From Isohypsibius dastychi (lineage: Eukaryota; Tardigrada; Eutardigrada; Parachela; Isohypsibiidae): 34,090 nt of DNA. Location of the stretch: contig JAQIWT010000115.1 in NCBI GenBank assembly GCA_034696485.1, positions 1 through 34,090 on the forward strand, written 5' to 3'. The notes under the pieces are model-generated. The model saw only the letters and a list, made by a program, of their open reading frames with translations. It was not told the DNA's origin and ran no database searches. A program made the position numbers and the translations under genes. Every line of letters begins with the position of its first letter. The first letter of the stretch is position 1. Below, piece by piece: positions 1 through 10,725 of the stretch.

Positions 1-60
1 AGGCAGACTTTTTCGTACTTTTTCCAAGGATACTTTAGGGTGTCGATTTGCGGTACGGAT

Positions 61-226
61 GTAAAGTCCCCCCCCCCTGGGGGGGGGGGGGGGACAAAAA
101 ACCTGCTTCTGTTTCGAGCAGAGCAATAGTCAAAAATTCGGCTCTGCTTGGGAATGGAGCACAGCTCAAAAAACCTGCTTCCGATCGGAGCAGAGCAGAT
201 TGCAAGCAGAGCAGAGCAGAGCAGAG
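61..226. repeat. C10-T-G15 homopolymer palindrome and GCAGA-rich repeats
   Basis: A run of ten C, one T and fifteen G (68-93) is nearly self-complementary and could fold into a hairpin or a quadruplex. Two imperfect direct copies of a segment starting AAAAAACCTGCTTC follow (about 97-125 and 165-193), then a short GCAGA tandem (about 204-226). I see no gene in the first 800 bases. Confidence 0.75.
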
Positions 227-802
227 TTTATCTCAGGTCTAAACAAAGAGTAATAAAGTTTGTCAACCGAGGCGATCGAAGTGAGATTCGATTTTAGGTA
301 GATTTTCAAAGTCTGCTCAGGTAGGTCTGGTGGACCCTGTACACGGCCCAATAGTCAGGAATCAAGTTTGACAGAAATTGAATTTAATTGTTTTAGCGAC
401 TCCTCATCGAATATTTGTTGAGAAACTCTTGCCCGAGTTGTCGACTGTCCAGTTTCTTCATACTCGGCAAACTGCCTTCTCTCCTGCCGTCTTTCCTTGG
501 TTTCGCAAAGTGAACACCAGGCTTCGTTACCGCTTTTATAATTTTCTCCAACGTCCAAATTTTTAGGAACTGGTTTGACAATTACAACACGTCATTTTTA
601 GCAAACTCAGGTTCAAGAAATACTTTTGTCAACCTGTTCAGAAAACAAGTTCCGAAAATGAAAAAACTGAAGGAGTTCTTTGAAACGAAATCAATAACAG
701 GCTCGTCTCAATGCAACCAGCTAGAAATTTTTTCCTCATTCATGACTGTCTTTTACGATATTTCGGCCGTCCTGCCGAGCACTGCAAGTTCGGCTAGTGC
801 TT

Positions 803-1108
803 TCACTCCAGGTTTTGCTCCAGAATTTCCTCGAGTTCTCCTCTTAACCACTGTGTCCAATCCGTGAATTTTTCCTCCAAACTCTTGATAGTGGCTTTAT
901 CCAACAATCGTTCGGCCTCAAGATGCTGTATCTTTGTCGTATTTTCATGCAAAATGACGTTATTTTGAGCGACTTCAGACATCGCATGCAACAACTGCAA
1001 ACTTTTTTCGGCCAGTTGTCTTTTCAAATCCAAATTTTCAGCCTCCAGCCTTTTGGTGTCTTTCTCACCTTCGAGGTAGGGGACAAGATTTCTCGGGCAT
1101 TTCGGCAT
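803..1108 (-). CDS. orphan coiled-coil open frame, possibly a relic of the neighbouring family
   Basis: A 101-residue frame begins at an ATG (1108) with MPKCPRN and is dominated by charged heptads such as KRLEAENLDLKRQLAEKS and IQHLEAERLLDKATIKSLEE, ending in EEILEQNLE and a stop. The pattern is a coiled coil ending in a short F/W/L-rich helix, much like the end of the coiled coil in the gene at 10726-11732, but I cannot show clear homology. The frame is closed by a TGA just upstream, so if it is an exon of a larger gene it would have to be joined by splicing. A small terminal exon, a pseudogene fragment or a chance frame are all possible. Confidence 0.3.
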   Translation of the reverse strand: MPKCPRNLVPYLEGEKDTKRLEAENLDLKRQLAEKSLQLLHAMSEVAQNNVILHENTTKIQHLEAERLLDKATIKSLEEKFTDWTQWLRGELEEILEQNLE

Positions 1109-1180
1109 TCTCCAGATATTCAATCAATTGCAGACCAGAGAAAGCAACCCTGCGGAGGAAAAGTCAGGACGGGAGTATAA

Positions 1181-2630
1181 CTGGTAGTCTGCAAAGTTTT
1201 CACTCGAATAATGAAGTAGGCCGTTTTCGAATAGAAATCGAACCCGTCGCGTAGGACGTATTATTTCCTGTCATGATCAGTCACCACCACGTTGCACATG
1301 ATATGTGATCCGTTTCTCTAAAATGTTGAATCGTGTTTCGAACGCCTTGCAATCGCAGAACAAGCAAATATATCAGCCGAATTTACGCCGTAATTGGTGC
1401 AGTCTTAGGTGTTGTTGTTCCCACTGGTGTTCACAGTAAAGATACCCTCTGACAAATCAATCTCTGCACATCGCAAACGTGTTTGAAAAACCCAAGAATC
1501 ACTCTGATAGTTAACTCTTCACTAAGTGAGTGATTTCTTGACCGATTGTGACTAACCAGAGCCTTTTCGGCTCTACCTGGTCTTATTGGTTCAGACAAAG
1601 GCGCTCTCGAATAGACAGTCACATAAAAAGCCGGTGCCCACCCATTGCTTGGTCTGACCGTATTGAGCGGTGGTCAGCTGCTTGAAATAAACTTCTGATC
1701 GTCGAAAATCGAGCACCTCTGGTCAAATTAAGTTTTTTATCACGGTTTTGCGCAATCAGCTTTAAAAATACTAGCTTTAGAGAGCAAATTGAATTCCGAA
1801 CAAAATGTGCTTTTCAGATTTATTTCATTAAATTTTGATGAAGAGTTATCGCAGGTCAAATCAGGCCAAAGTTTACAGAGCCTTTTCGGCTCTGTAACTT
1901 TAAAAATTAACTTACCACCCGATTTCAAAAATTCAAAAGACAGAAGTTACTTTGATGAAACTTAGGCACTGAGTTTTGAGGAAATCTTCATTTTTGCCAT
2001 AGTGCACGCGCAACGATTTTTTGCCAAAGAGTAGAGCCGAAAAGGCTCTCTCAGTCATCTAAGAGTTAAAGAAGGTAAAACAAGATTCATAAGATTTACG
2101 CTGAACTTACTACTCGAAACATAACTTCGGCGTGATCAAAAACATGAAACATCGGTATTCAATAGTTCTTCAACTGTTTGGAGGTCAGGCTCGAGTAGAA
2201 ATTAGGATTTCAGCACTGTACACGAGGTTCGGTTTTTGACTTGGGTTTCGGCATAAACTCCAGTCCAACAAGAAAATCTTTGAGGCCAGGGGGGTCCATA
2301 CCGCGATCACCAACTGACCAGTAACCACCCACTCACAAACACAAACTAACGGGGCACTAGAAAGTAGAAATGCCTGTAGGCAATGAGCGTTGAGTGAGAC
2401 AATCAGCTTTTGTTATAGGCGCCTTTTTACTATTATATCCGTGATCTACATTCTTACATCCTGTTTTCACACGAAAGCTTGCAAACAGCATATTCGTTCT
2501 CTCTCTGACTGCTACAGTTTGATGAAATTTTAGCGATTTCAGGCGAAAGTTCTTTCTTCATTGGGGCTCATTCAGTTTGATTATTGTTGGCTGAAAATCT
2601 GGAGCAATTCGGATATTGATACCTTTGGTC
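1181..2630. other. intergenic stretch with three identical short palindromes
   Basis: I find no supported gene here. The stretch contains three copies of the 17-base palindrome AGAGCCTTTTCGGCTCT or its complement (1558-1574, 1873-1897 extended to 10-bp arms, 2033-2049). Confidence 0.6.
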
Positions 2631-2684
2631 ATTTCCACATCGGGCTTAAGCTCGAATCGACCGTTTAAGAACCAGGATAGTACG
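2631..2684 (+). pseudogene. relic of exon 1 of the left coiled-coil paralogue, start codon lost
   Basis: This segment reads ISTSGLSSNRPFKNQDST and ends at a GTGAGT donor, in the same phase (0) as exon 1 of the middle paralogue, which reads MSVSGSTGSSSNGIKENGNH. The two DNA stretches align around TCGGGC and AGCTCGAA. Where the middle gene has its ATG, this copy has ATT. The segment may still be transcribed as 5' untranslated sequence. Confidence 0.55.
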
Positions 2685-2813
2685 GTGAGTCTTGATATTC
2701 TTACTGCCATCTTTAGATTACGGGGGATTACAGCTTTGATGAAAACTGTCTGTATTCTCCTTGAATCTATTCGAAGACCAGTAACGGTCTGCATTCAAAG
2801 GGTTTGAAAGAAA

Positions 2814-4447
2814 ATGACTCAACGTACAATCAAACCGGATCCGCATCTTAATTTTGATGGAAATGGAACAGCATCAGGTATATCCAGATGATGTTGTTGT
2901 CGATCAATTAAAATTTATTTCAAGTGCGGATTTTCTCATTTTATAGAGCCGTCAACGGATAACGTGGAAGAAAATGGGCATTCGGAAACCGCACCTGAAA
3001 ACGAAATCCTCAGTCTTGATGAACAGGTTTGTTCATCGTTGTAGTCGTTTCGCAGATTTGCCTGGATTTGTCTCAGCTACCTCCCAGCATCCGAACCCGT
3101 TTATTTGATGAATGACAGATATTTGCCTGAGTCGAAAAACAAAGACAAGTTTTTGTACGAAAAATAGATTTTAATGTTATTATAGTTACATGTTTGATAC
3201 ATGTGTTCCAACTACATTAATAACATTTACACTTCTATTTTCAGGTTAAACTTGAGCAACTCCAGTTGCATCTGGCTCATTCCCACGAAAGTCTCCTGAA
3301 TTTCTACCGTGATACATTTCAGTCCAAAATAGTCAAAGCCTCCGCCGACCTGGAGAAAGCCTCCATCGAAGTCAGAACTCTCGAGATGGAACTGCAGACT
3401 ACTAAAACACAGCTGGAAGACTACAAAAAAAGTCACCCAAACTCATGGGAAGAATTTGCAAGTTTTGAAACTCAGAACCGGAAGATGGAACTTGATCTCC
3501 GAAATGCCCACAGAGAAGCTGACAATCGCGTCAAAGAGATGGAATTCGTTTTAAAGCAAGTGATTAAGGAGAAGTCGGCTTTGTCGAAAGAGAAGAAGGA
3601 TCTTTGGGTGGTTGTTGAAGCCTTGAAGAAAGAAAGCGAAGCTAAGACTGCCGAAAAAAGCGCGGTGTTGAGGGAGAGAACAGAGCTTCTGTTGGTCGTG
3701 GAAAATCTGAAGTACGAAACCAAAGCGAAGACAGCGGAGATTGCCAAGCTGAATTGTTTTATTGAAGAATCCGAGCGAAAAATGAAGAACTCAGTTGAGA
3801 TCGCCATTGGAGATATTTTTAGACAACACAGGAGCGTCACAAACGGAAGTTCTGCCACTGTTTATGCAATCACGACAGCCGGACAAGACATCGCATCCGA
3901 TGGAAGTACCACAAACGCACCGGAGACAGCGAACAGTACCATAGCCGGAAATTCGGTGATTAATACACCAAGATCTCCTCAGATTTCCGGAACAAGAACC
4001 AGCTCACCTAGATCATCATCCGGAAGCGCCATTGAGGCAGATTCACCGCACCTCACCGCTTTCTGCAAGCTGTCGAGTATTCTCACGCGTCAGCCCCATA
4101 CCGACCGTGTTACTGCCCCTTCCGGACAGAGTTCCTCCAAAAAACGCTACTTTTTGCGAGATGGTGCCGTAGTCAAGAAGCCTATTCTACCAGGGAATAT
4201 ATTAACCAGAAGGTTTGCAAAAGCACATCTGTACATTCATGGCAAAAATCGCTCCGCTAGCCAGAGCCCAGCGTCCCCTGGCACTTCTGATTCTTCATCC
4301 ACGGACCAGAGTTCGATAGAGCCAGTTCTTCCTAGCTGCCCCATCGAGAAGCGAATTCGTCAGAACGCGATCAACCGAAATTCGAAGCGATCTTCAGGCC
4401 GCGCTAACTTGGACCACACGTATTGTTCCTCAGAAACGTTCAAGTAA
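2814..4447 (+). CDS. coiled-coil protein, protease-less left paralogue of the ZUP1-like gene
   Basis: Exons are 2814-2877, 2947-3026 and 3245-4447 (448 residues). The second and third start after TTATAG and TTTTCAG, with intron phases 1 and 0 identical to the middle paralogue. The N-terminus MTQRTIKPDPHLNFDGNG matches TQHMIKPEPNLHLDKNG of that gene. From residue 49 there is a long coiled coil (LEQLQLHLAHSHESLLNFYR) ending in CFIEESERKMKNSVEIAIGD, almost identical in both genes, followed by a Ser/Thr-rich, probably disordered tail with basic patches (NRNSKRSSGR). No cysteine-protease domain follows. I chose ATG 2814 because the reading upstream meets TGA where the middle gene has CTA. AATAAA at 4477-4482 supports the stop. 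A nuclear or scaffold role is only a guess. Confidence 0.7.
3572..3739 (+). repeat. in-frame 84-bp (28-residue) coiled-coil duplication
   Basis: Residues about 158-185 and 186-213 of the left paralogue repeat the same four-heptad unit: KSALSKEKKDLW...EAKTAE followed by KSAVLRERTELL...KAKTAE. The middle paralogue has the unit once (ALSKERDELL...DTKTAE). Because 28 is a multiple of seven, the heptad register is preserved. Confidence 0.75.
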
Positions 4448-5685
4448 GAGTAACCTTTTATATTGCTACATTTCAGAATAAAAATGTTTTCTCGACAGAT
4501 AATCGTTGCAAGTTGGGGTTCTACACGCACCGGGAACTCGGACGGCATCTTTTAAGACTATGACCTTGCAATTTTCAACGGATTTTAGCTTTCGGGCATT
4601 ACGGCCCTTTTTGCGAGCGCTTATCCTCCATTAACTTCTTACTTTATCATAAGTATGTGACATGCTGGGCATCCATGTATTCAAGTCGCACATTTATGTC
4701 AGATCAGGAGAAAAAAATGAAGTTATCAATCTTTGATATCTGCGTATGTCCTCATGAAGACAAACTCAATGATCATTGGTTTTGGTAGCTTATTCCAGAA
4801 AACCATTTTCGGGCCACCTTGCCAGGGGGATTACTGTAAGCTCATAGGTATGAACTACGTATGTGGCCTAAAAAATTCCATATTTTGCAAAAATCAGTAA
4901 CGACGCCAGCGGGAAGCACGCCTGTTTTCTGAACTTCACGTTTATTGGACCCGGGGTTCACAAACTTGTTTTTTATGAACCGTTCGAGATTCACCAACCC
5001 CGTTTTCTTGAACCCAAACAACTGATGTTCTCTGTGACAATTTGCGGAATGAACTTCGCAAAATCTCAGCTCAAGTAAAGTTGCTACTGTGGCTTTTAAA
5101 GCGCGCGGGCCCACCAACGGACCTTCTGTAAAGCACAGATTCACGCCACTCTGTTCATCTTTTCAATGTGTCTTTTGATAAGATTGAGTGAATCTGTTTT
5201 CCGAAAGATACCGAGGTTAGTGTTTTGATGTTTCTCCTATTTTTCTAACGTTTTTAGTTCCGCGTGAGGGAAAGTTTTTCGTCGAAATGTATGAAGGGGG
5301 ACAATATGCCGACCAAAGATCGGCATTAGAAAACACGGCTCCTAAGAACGGTTTTTCTTAGAATAATTTCCAGTGGTAGGGAAATGGCCGGTGAGCCCCC
5401 TCTCTTATACTTTGGCTAAAGTTCGTAAGTAGCAGTAGCTGGATGGCAGGTATCGCGCAAAGCCCAACCCAAATCTTTAACGGGGGGGGGGGGGGGGGGG
5501 GTTACTCGAAACGAAAGAGTGTTACGCCTGTGGGATGAGGCAAGACGCATTCATGAAACGACAACAAGCTCTTCCAAAATAAAATCTGAACTTGAACAAC
5601 TCGACGTTTCTTGTGCAGGTTTTCTTTCAGTCAAGTTGGTTACTGAAAATACAGAGTGGTTTAGAAGTTGATCCTGCTTTTGACC
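4448..5685. other. intergenic, poly(A) signal and G20 tract
   Basis: I find no gene. AATAAA (4477-4482) lies 30 bases past the preceding stop. A 20-base G run occupies 5482-5501, about 185 bases before the start of the next gene. Confidence 0.6.
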
Positions 5686-8600
5686 ATGTCTGTTTCGGGC
5701 TCAACGGGCTCTAGCTCGAACGGAATCAAGGAGAACGGGAATCATGAGGTGAGTTTCAAAATTCCAACTGCCAGCTTTCATCTCACACTTTCCCTGAGTC
5801 CTCATCTCTTTCACCTTGACTAAAAATTCACGTATCGCTTTAATATTCTGGACATCATTGAAGGGCTGTATTTACAGGTTCTAAAAGAAAAGACACAGCA
5901 TATGATCAAACCGGAGCCGAATCTTCATCTCGATAAAAACGGGACAACTTCAGGTATGTTCAAACGATTGTTCTGTTTATCAAATGTAGACTAATTTAGA
6001 CCCAGCTTTCAATTTCATCGTTTCATAGAGCCGTCAAGCAATGGTGCGGCAGGAAGTGGGAACTCATCAACGGCAGCTGAAGAAGATGTTCTTAATCCCG
6101 ATGAACAGGTTCGTTTCTTTTCACTTTAAAAACTTTGCTTGGTCTGCTCAATGGTCCAAAATCAGCGACCATGAGATTATTAAAGTTTTTGCCGTGGTCT
6201 GAAAGTGTTTCGTCATTTCGTTTGTGACGAAATATTTATTTTGAAATTTGAATATTTTAGTGGGAATTATTATTGCCAGATCTTGAGGTTTCATTCAGTC
6301 TTTTCAGAAGAATCTTCGCTTGAAATGTTTCTTATTATAATCACGTTCTTCTATTTTAAATATGTGTTCGATTCCTACTGCTTGATTTCCACTCACTTCG
6401 TTCAATTTCATTCCGGAAGTTGCTTGTTAGAGCTTTCCTAGCGGATAAAATCTTTTTCAAAATTTGGGCATTTGTGACTTTGTACGTAAAACTTTTGGTA
6501 AAATATGGGCTTATGTGATTCTTCACTCACTGTGGGACTAACTAATATCTCGAATTCGCTACAGTTGGGTTTCTTTGTTTGTTGTTGTTTTTTGGTTTTT
6601 GAATGTAATTTGAATACTTTCTTTTTTATTTCCAGGCTCAACTTGAGCAGCTGCAGTTGCAAGTGACCCATTCTCATGAGACTCTCCTCAATTTCTACCG
6701 TGATACATTTCACGCCAAAATAGTCCAAGCTGCCACATCCCTCGACCCGGAAAGTGCTTCCGCCAAAATCAAAGCTCTCGAGAAAGAACTCCGGACAACC
6801 AAAACGCAGTTTGAAATCTACAAAAGAGATCACCCGAAATCTCTGGATGATTTTGCTAGTTTGGAAAATCAGAACCGGAAGCTGGCACTTGATCTCCGGG
6901 ATTCGCTCAAAGAAGCCGAAGTTCGGTGTAAAAGATTTGAAATTGGCATGAAAGAGCAGTTTGTGGAGAAATGCGCGCTGTCGAAAGAAAGAGACGAACT
7001 TCTGTTGGTGGTGGAAAATCTGAAGAAAGAATCTGATACGAAAACGGCGGAAATCAACAAACTGAACTGCTTCATTGAAGAATCGGAGCGAAAGATGAAG
7101 AACTCAGTTGAATTGGCTATTGGGGATATTTTTGGACAACGAAGAAATATCGAGACCGGAAATGCGCCAACCGGAAGTTCCACTGGCGTCATTCGAAACA
7201 GAGATGTGAAAACGGATGTCCCGTCCACCGGAAGTGCCTCGAGACTCATAACCGAACATTCAGTTGCTGATACTCCAAAACCGGCATTTCCGGTTGGAAC
7301 ATCAAACGTTGGCGCTTCCGGTTCGTCTGCTTCCGCTCGACAGAATTCTCACGAAAATGGTTCCACAAGCCGAGATTCCCTCACGTTCAACAATCTTTTT
7401 TTACCGAGTTATGTCGGAACATCAGTCTCATGTCCCGCATCTCGAACCAGAAGCCGCTCCAGCAACCGGAACTCTGTGATCCTTGACACTTCCGGTTCTC
7501 TGTCTCCTGACCAAAGTTCTTCAGTTGCACCAGTGTTGCCGAGTTCTTCCAAAAAACGACCTCGCGAGAAATCGATCAGTCGGAATTCAAAGAGGTCTTC
7601 AAGCCGTGCTGACTCGGAAGACACAACGTATTCCTCGGAAGCGAGCTTTGCTACGAATCAGAAATCATATGCTCTCCGAACACGCAGTCGTGTTTCAACT
7701 CGTGTGAAGGATGAAAGCGAAGAAGATTATGAGAAGAAAGTCAGATCTGATTTCGTCAAAGCTGTTTGTGGAATATTTCAAGATTCAAAAGTGGGATTCC
7801 GGGACGATGCGAAAAAGTTGAACGATTTGGCGGCGTTGATTGGGGTTTATTTCGCTGAGCATCCCGATATGTTCCCAAAGAGTTATAATCAAACTTATTC
7901 GAAAAACGGCTATGTGGCGACATTTTTGCAGAGATTGGAGTTGGTGTTGGGGAGAGCGGGGAATGATGTTTTGGAAGATGTCAGAATTGTGGTGAAATCT
8001 GTTGTGGAGAATGGAGAGGAGTATCAGTTGATGGATGGGGATGTTTGGAAGAATATCGGATCTGCGACGTTTTTTGGAAGGACGAAAAAAGAGAATGTGA
8101 TTTTGTGTGATGAAGTCGGCTTTTTTGGACGGGATTTGGGGGATACAAGCTGGGCTTGTGGTTATCGCAATTTGCAGGTATGTTTCTGGAGCTCTCTGTC
8201 TGGGTTTGTTTCTATTTGTTATTATGCGGTGATACAATTGACAACCTGTGGTTTTGAGAAGCTTTGAGGTATATCGTCGAATAATCCTGTTTAATCTCAT
8301 GTTATCTCGGCAAAGATAAATTTTGGAAAATATTTGGACTAGTTCATACTAATTCTCTATGAAGTCAGAACTCAAAACTAATTTTCCACTGAATTTTGGG
8401 CTGAATTTCGATCCAGATTTGAACTCAATGTTCGACACAGTTATACTAATTTAATCTCTCATTTAATATTCTCGTGTCGTCGGACTGGATGTGCGACTAA
8501 ATTTTAGACTGACTCCCTTATTGAATTTTAACACAATTTACAACTCGGTCAGATTACCTCAATTCAGTTTAATTCAGCTGTGAATCTTTGATAATTTTGA

Positions 8601-9968
8601 ACTGGATTTTCGACGAAGTTTTGATTAAACTCTGGTGGTGTGATTATATATTATACTAATTCAGATTTAATCTTGCGCTCAGTTTAGACTAGCTTGAAAT
8701 ATTTTTGCTGTTTCTCTGGATTTAATTTTGCCTTAATCTGTACAATAATTTGGGCTGAATTAGAATTTATTTTGTGTACTTACTTGTAGACTTACTTATT
8801 ATAACCCACACCTTATTGTTTCTATTTATCGAATCAGTTAAGGCCAATTTCGATTGATTCTCGGTCATTTAGGACCTTGTTTTAGACTGGATTTAGATTG
8901 AATTTGAACGAGATATGAATCGAATTCATAGATGGATCTCCAAAATAATTGAAAGTATCACTCCGATTGAATCATTTTAAAACTGATAAAAATTAATTTT
9001 TAATCAATTTAAAATTATTTTAATTAAATAATTAATTTAGAATTGATGTTAAATTAATTTAAATTTATTTTCGGTACAGTTTAGACATCTTGGATTTATT
9101 TCGGATAGTTCTGGAATTGATTCTTGATTAAATCTGGCCATAATTTGAGCTGAATAATCCATACTGGATGTAACCTAGCTTGGTACTAACCAATCTCTAA
9201 CTTGTCCAGTTTTCTCTTCACTTTCGAAAAGTTCTTACTCAGTTTCCGGCTGACCTGTACCATTCTTGACGGCTGATTTTTGACTAACTGTCTTTTTCAC
9301 AGATGGTACTATCTTCCTTATTGAAACATCCTGTAGTCGGCAAACAACTCAGAGCGGCCATCAAGCAAAAAGGTGTTCCGGACATCCCAAAACTCCAGAT
9401 ACTTCTCCAAAATGCCGGTTGGACCGAATGGCGAACCGAAGTTGCCGGTCAAGTCCCAGTCTTCCCCAGCTCCGTTTCCATCGGTTTGGACGAGATTGAA
9501 TTTCTTCTCAACTCCTTCAACCTTGATCTCCGTCCGAAAACCGTCAAAATAGAGCGTGGAACCCACGATTTTGGAGATATGGTCACTCATATTCGGAAAG
9601 AGTTCCTCGAAGCCAAAAAGCTGTATAATTATATCACTCCTATGGTTATTCAATATTCCCATTATTGTCTGACGATTGTCGGACTGGATTTGGGTGGATG
9701 GGACCTGAAAGAAGCAAAATGCCCGGATTCGACCGGGGTTCTGGTTTTTGATCCGGATGATACGCAGTTTGATCTCAAGTTGCAGAAAAAGAAGTTGAAG
9801 GATTGGTATATGAAACATTTCCATCGGAGGTTCGAGTTTGAGACGATTACGAAAGCGGGAGAGAAAGAGGTTGAGACGTTTGAGATTTTGTATTTGGAGA
9901 AGGTTGGGCAGATTCCGAAAGAGACGGAATCCGCTACGGGATTGCAGGAGATGGTTGCTTCTGTTTGA
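5686..9968 (+). CDS. ZUP1-like: coiled-coil protein with C-terminal ZUFSP/ZUP1-type ubiquitin protease domain (peptidase C78)
   Basis: Exons 5686-5748, 5878-5953, 6029-6108, 6636-8177 and 9303-9968 join in phases 0, 1, 0, 0 to give 808 residues. Residues 74-240 are a coiled coil, about 240-430 a Ser-rich disordered linker, and about 438-808 a folded region ending in a peptidase C78 domain. Its nucleophile motif is GDTSWACGYRNLQ (Cys581), followed by LSSLLKHP and VPDIPKLQ. His707 is in QYSHYCLTIVG and Asp737 in VLVFDPDD. In the known family ZUP1 cleaves K63-linked ubiquitin chains in the genome-stability response; UFSP1/2 process UFM1. The H...D order, with no DPH motif, favours ZUP1. Human ZUP1 carries C2H2 fingers at its N-terminus; I see none here. 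Exon 4 stops directly after the catalytic Cys motif. Substrate is inferred. Confidence 0.85.
8178..9302 (+). other. 1.1-kb intron with degenerate AT-rich repeat
   Basis: This intron (GTATGT...TTTTTCACAG, phase 0) is five to fifteen times longer than most others in the window. It is filled with loosely repeated words such as TTTAGACTG, GAATTT and ATTTTGA (for example near 8507, 8688, 8883 and 9080), and has a very AT-rich core at about 8980-9075. I see no coding sequence in it on either strand. Confidence 0.7.
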
Positions 9969-10725
9969 TATACTCATGTTCCTTGTAACTTTTCAGTTTT
10001 ACTGCCTTTTTGACCAGTTGGGTGAACCGCTTTCCAGTTCATGTGAAATGTGGATGAATCAGTAAATGAGCACATTGCAGTCTCTGTTGGCGTTTTCATT
10101 TGGTATCAGAACTGCAGGAGAAGGGTTAATGGTGTTAAAACGGCTTACTTTGGTCTTCGAGTTGCCGATTACCTCACAGGTACCGCATGATAATTTCTAT
10201 GAATGTCGAGAATGGTAGCTTTGATGCCAATCGGAAGAATGACTGCTGTACTAGTTTGAAAATATGATCGTCAGAAGCAGACTTGCCCCGAAGATCTTCG
10301 GTTCGGGAAAAACACCCAAAAATCCAGAAGATCTTCGGTTAGGTTCGAGGAAGTTTGATTACTTGTGTCAGGTGTTTGTTCGTTTTACGGAAAAGCGCAT
10401 TTTTCGGCATCAATATGGTCGATGGAGACCAGAAAGCTTTCTTTCTGTGTTCGATGGATGAAGTCAGGTACAGTATCTGCTCGAACGTGGTTGAAGACCC
10501 AACTGAAATCGACTCCACCCCCCCCCCCCCCCTCGGCAGTGGTTTATCTCACTGAATCGAACGACATTCATTGATAGTGACATCCCCACTGGATTCGAAG
10601 GAGCAGTCTGCGTGCCGTGGGGTGACGTGCTGAGTCAAGAATCGAACGCTGTTGAATTCGAACTGGTAATCACACCACACCCAAATTCGGGAATAACTTT
10701 TGTTCATACATCGCCGCCTCGAATC
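9969..10725. other. intergenic, C15 tract
   Basis: I find no gene. A run of fifteen C lies at 10518-10532. The words GAAGATCTTCGG occur twice near 10291 and 10327. Confidence 0.55.

Noticed and set aside
4444-4476. A possible 33-bp intron that would bypass the left paralogue's stop
   Set aside because: Too short for a normal intron, adds only about two dozen residues without similarity to the middle gene, and AATAAA lies exactly there.
7785-8300. 171-residue minus-strand frame opposite the protease exon
   Set aside because: Antisense shadow of the ZUP1-like coding exon; no family signal.
5686-9968. Assignment of the protease as UFSP1/UFSP2 (UFM1-specific)
   Set aside because: Those have Asp-Pro-His as the second catalytic motif; here the His lies 30 residues before Asp-Pro-Asp, as in ZUP1.
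9318-9977. 219-residue minus-strand frame opposite the last protease exon
   Set aside because: Antisense shadow; the plus strand carries the catalytic His and Asp in a splice-consistent frame.
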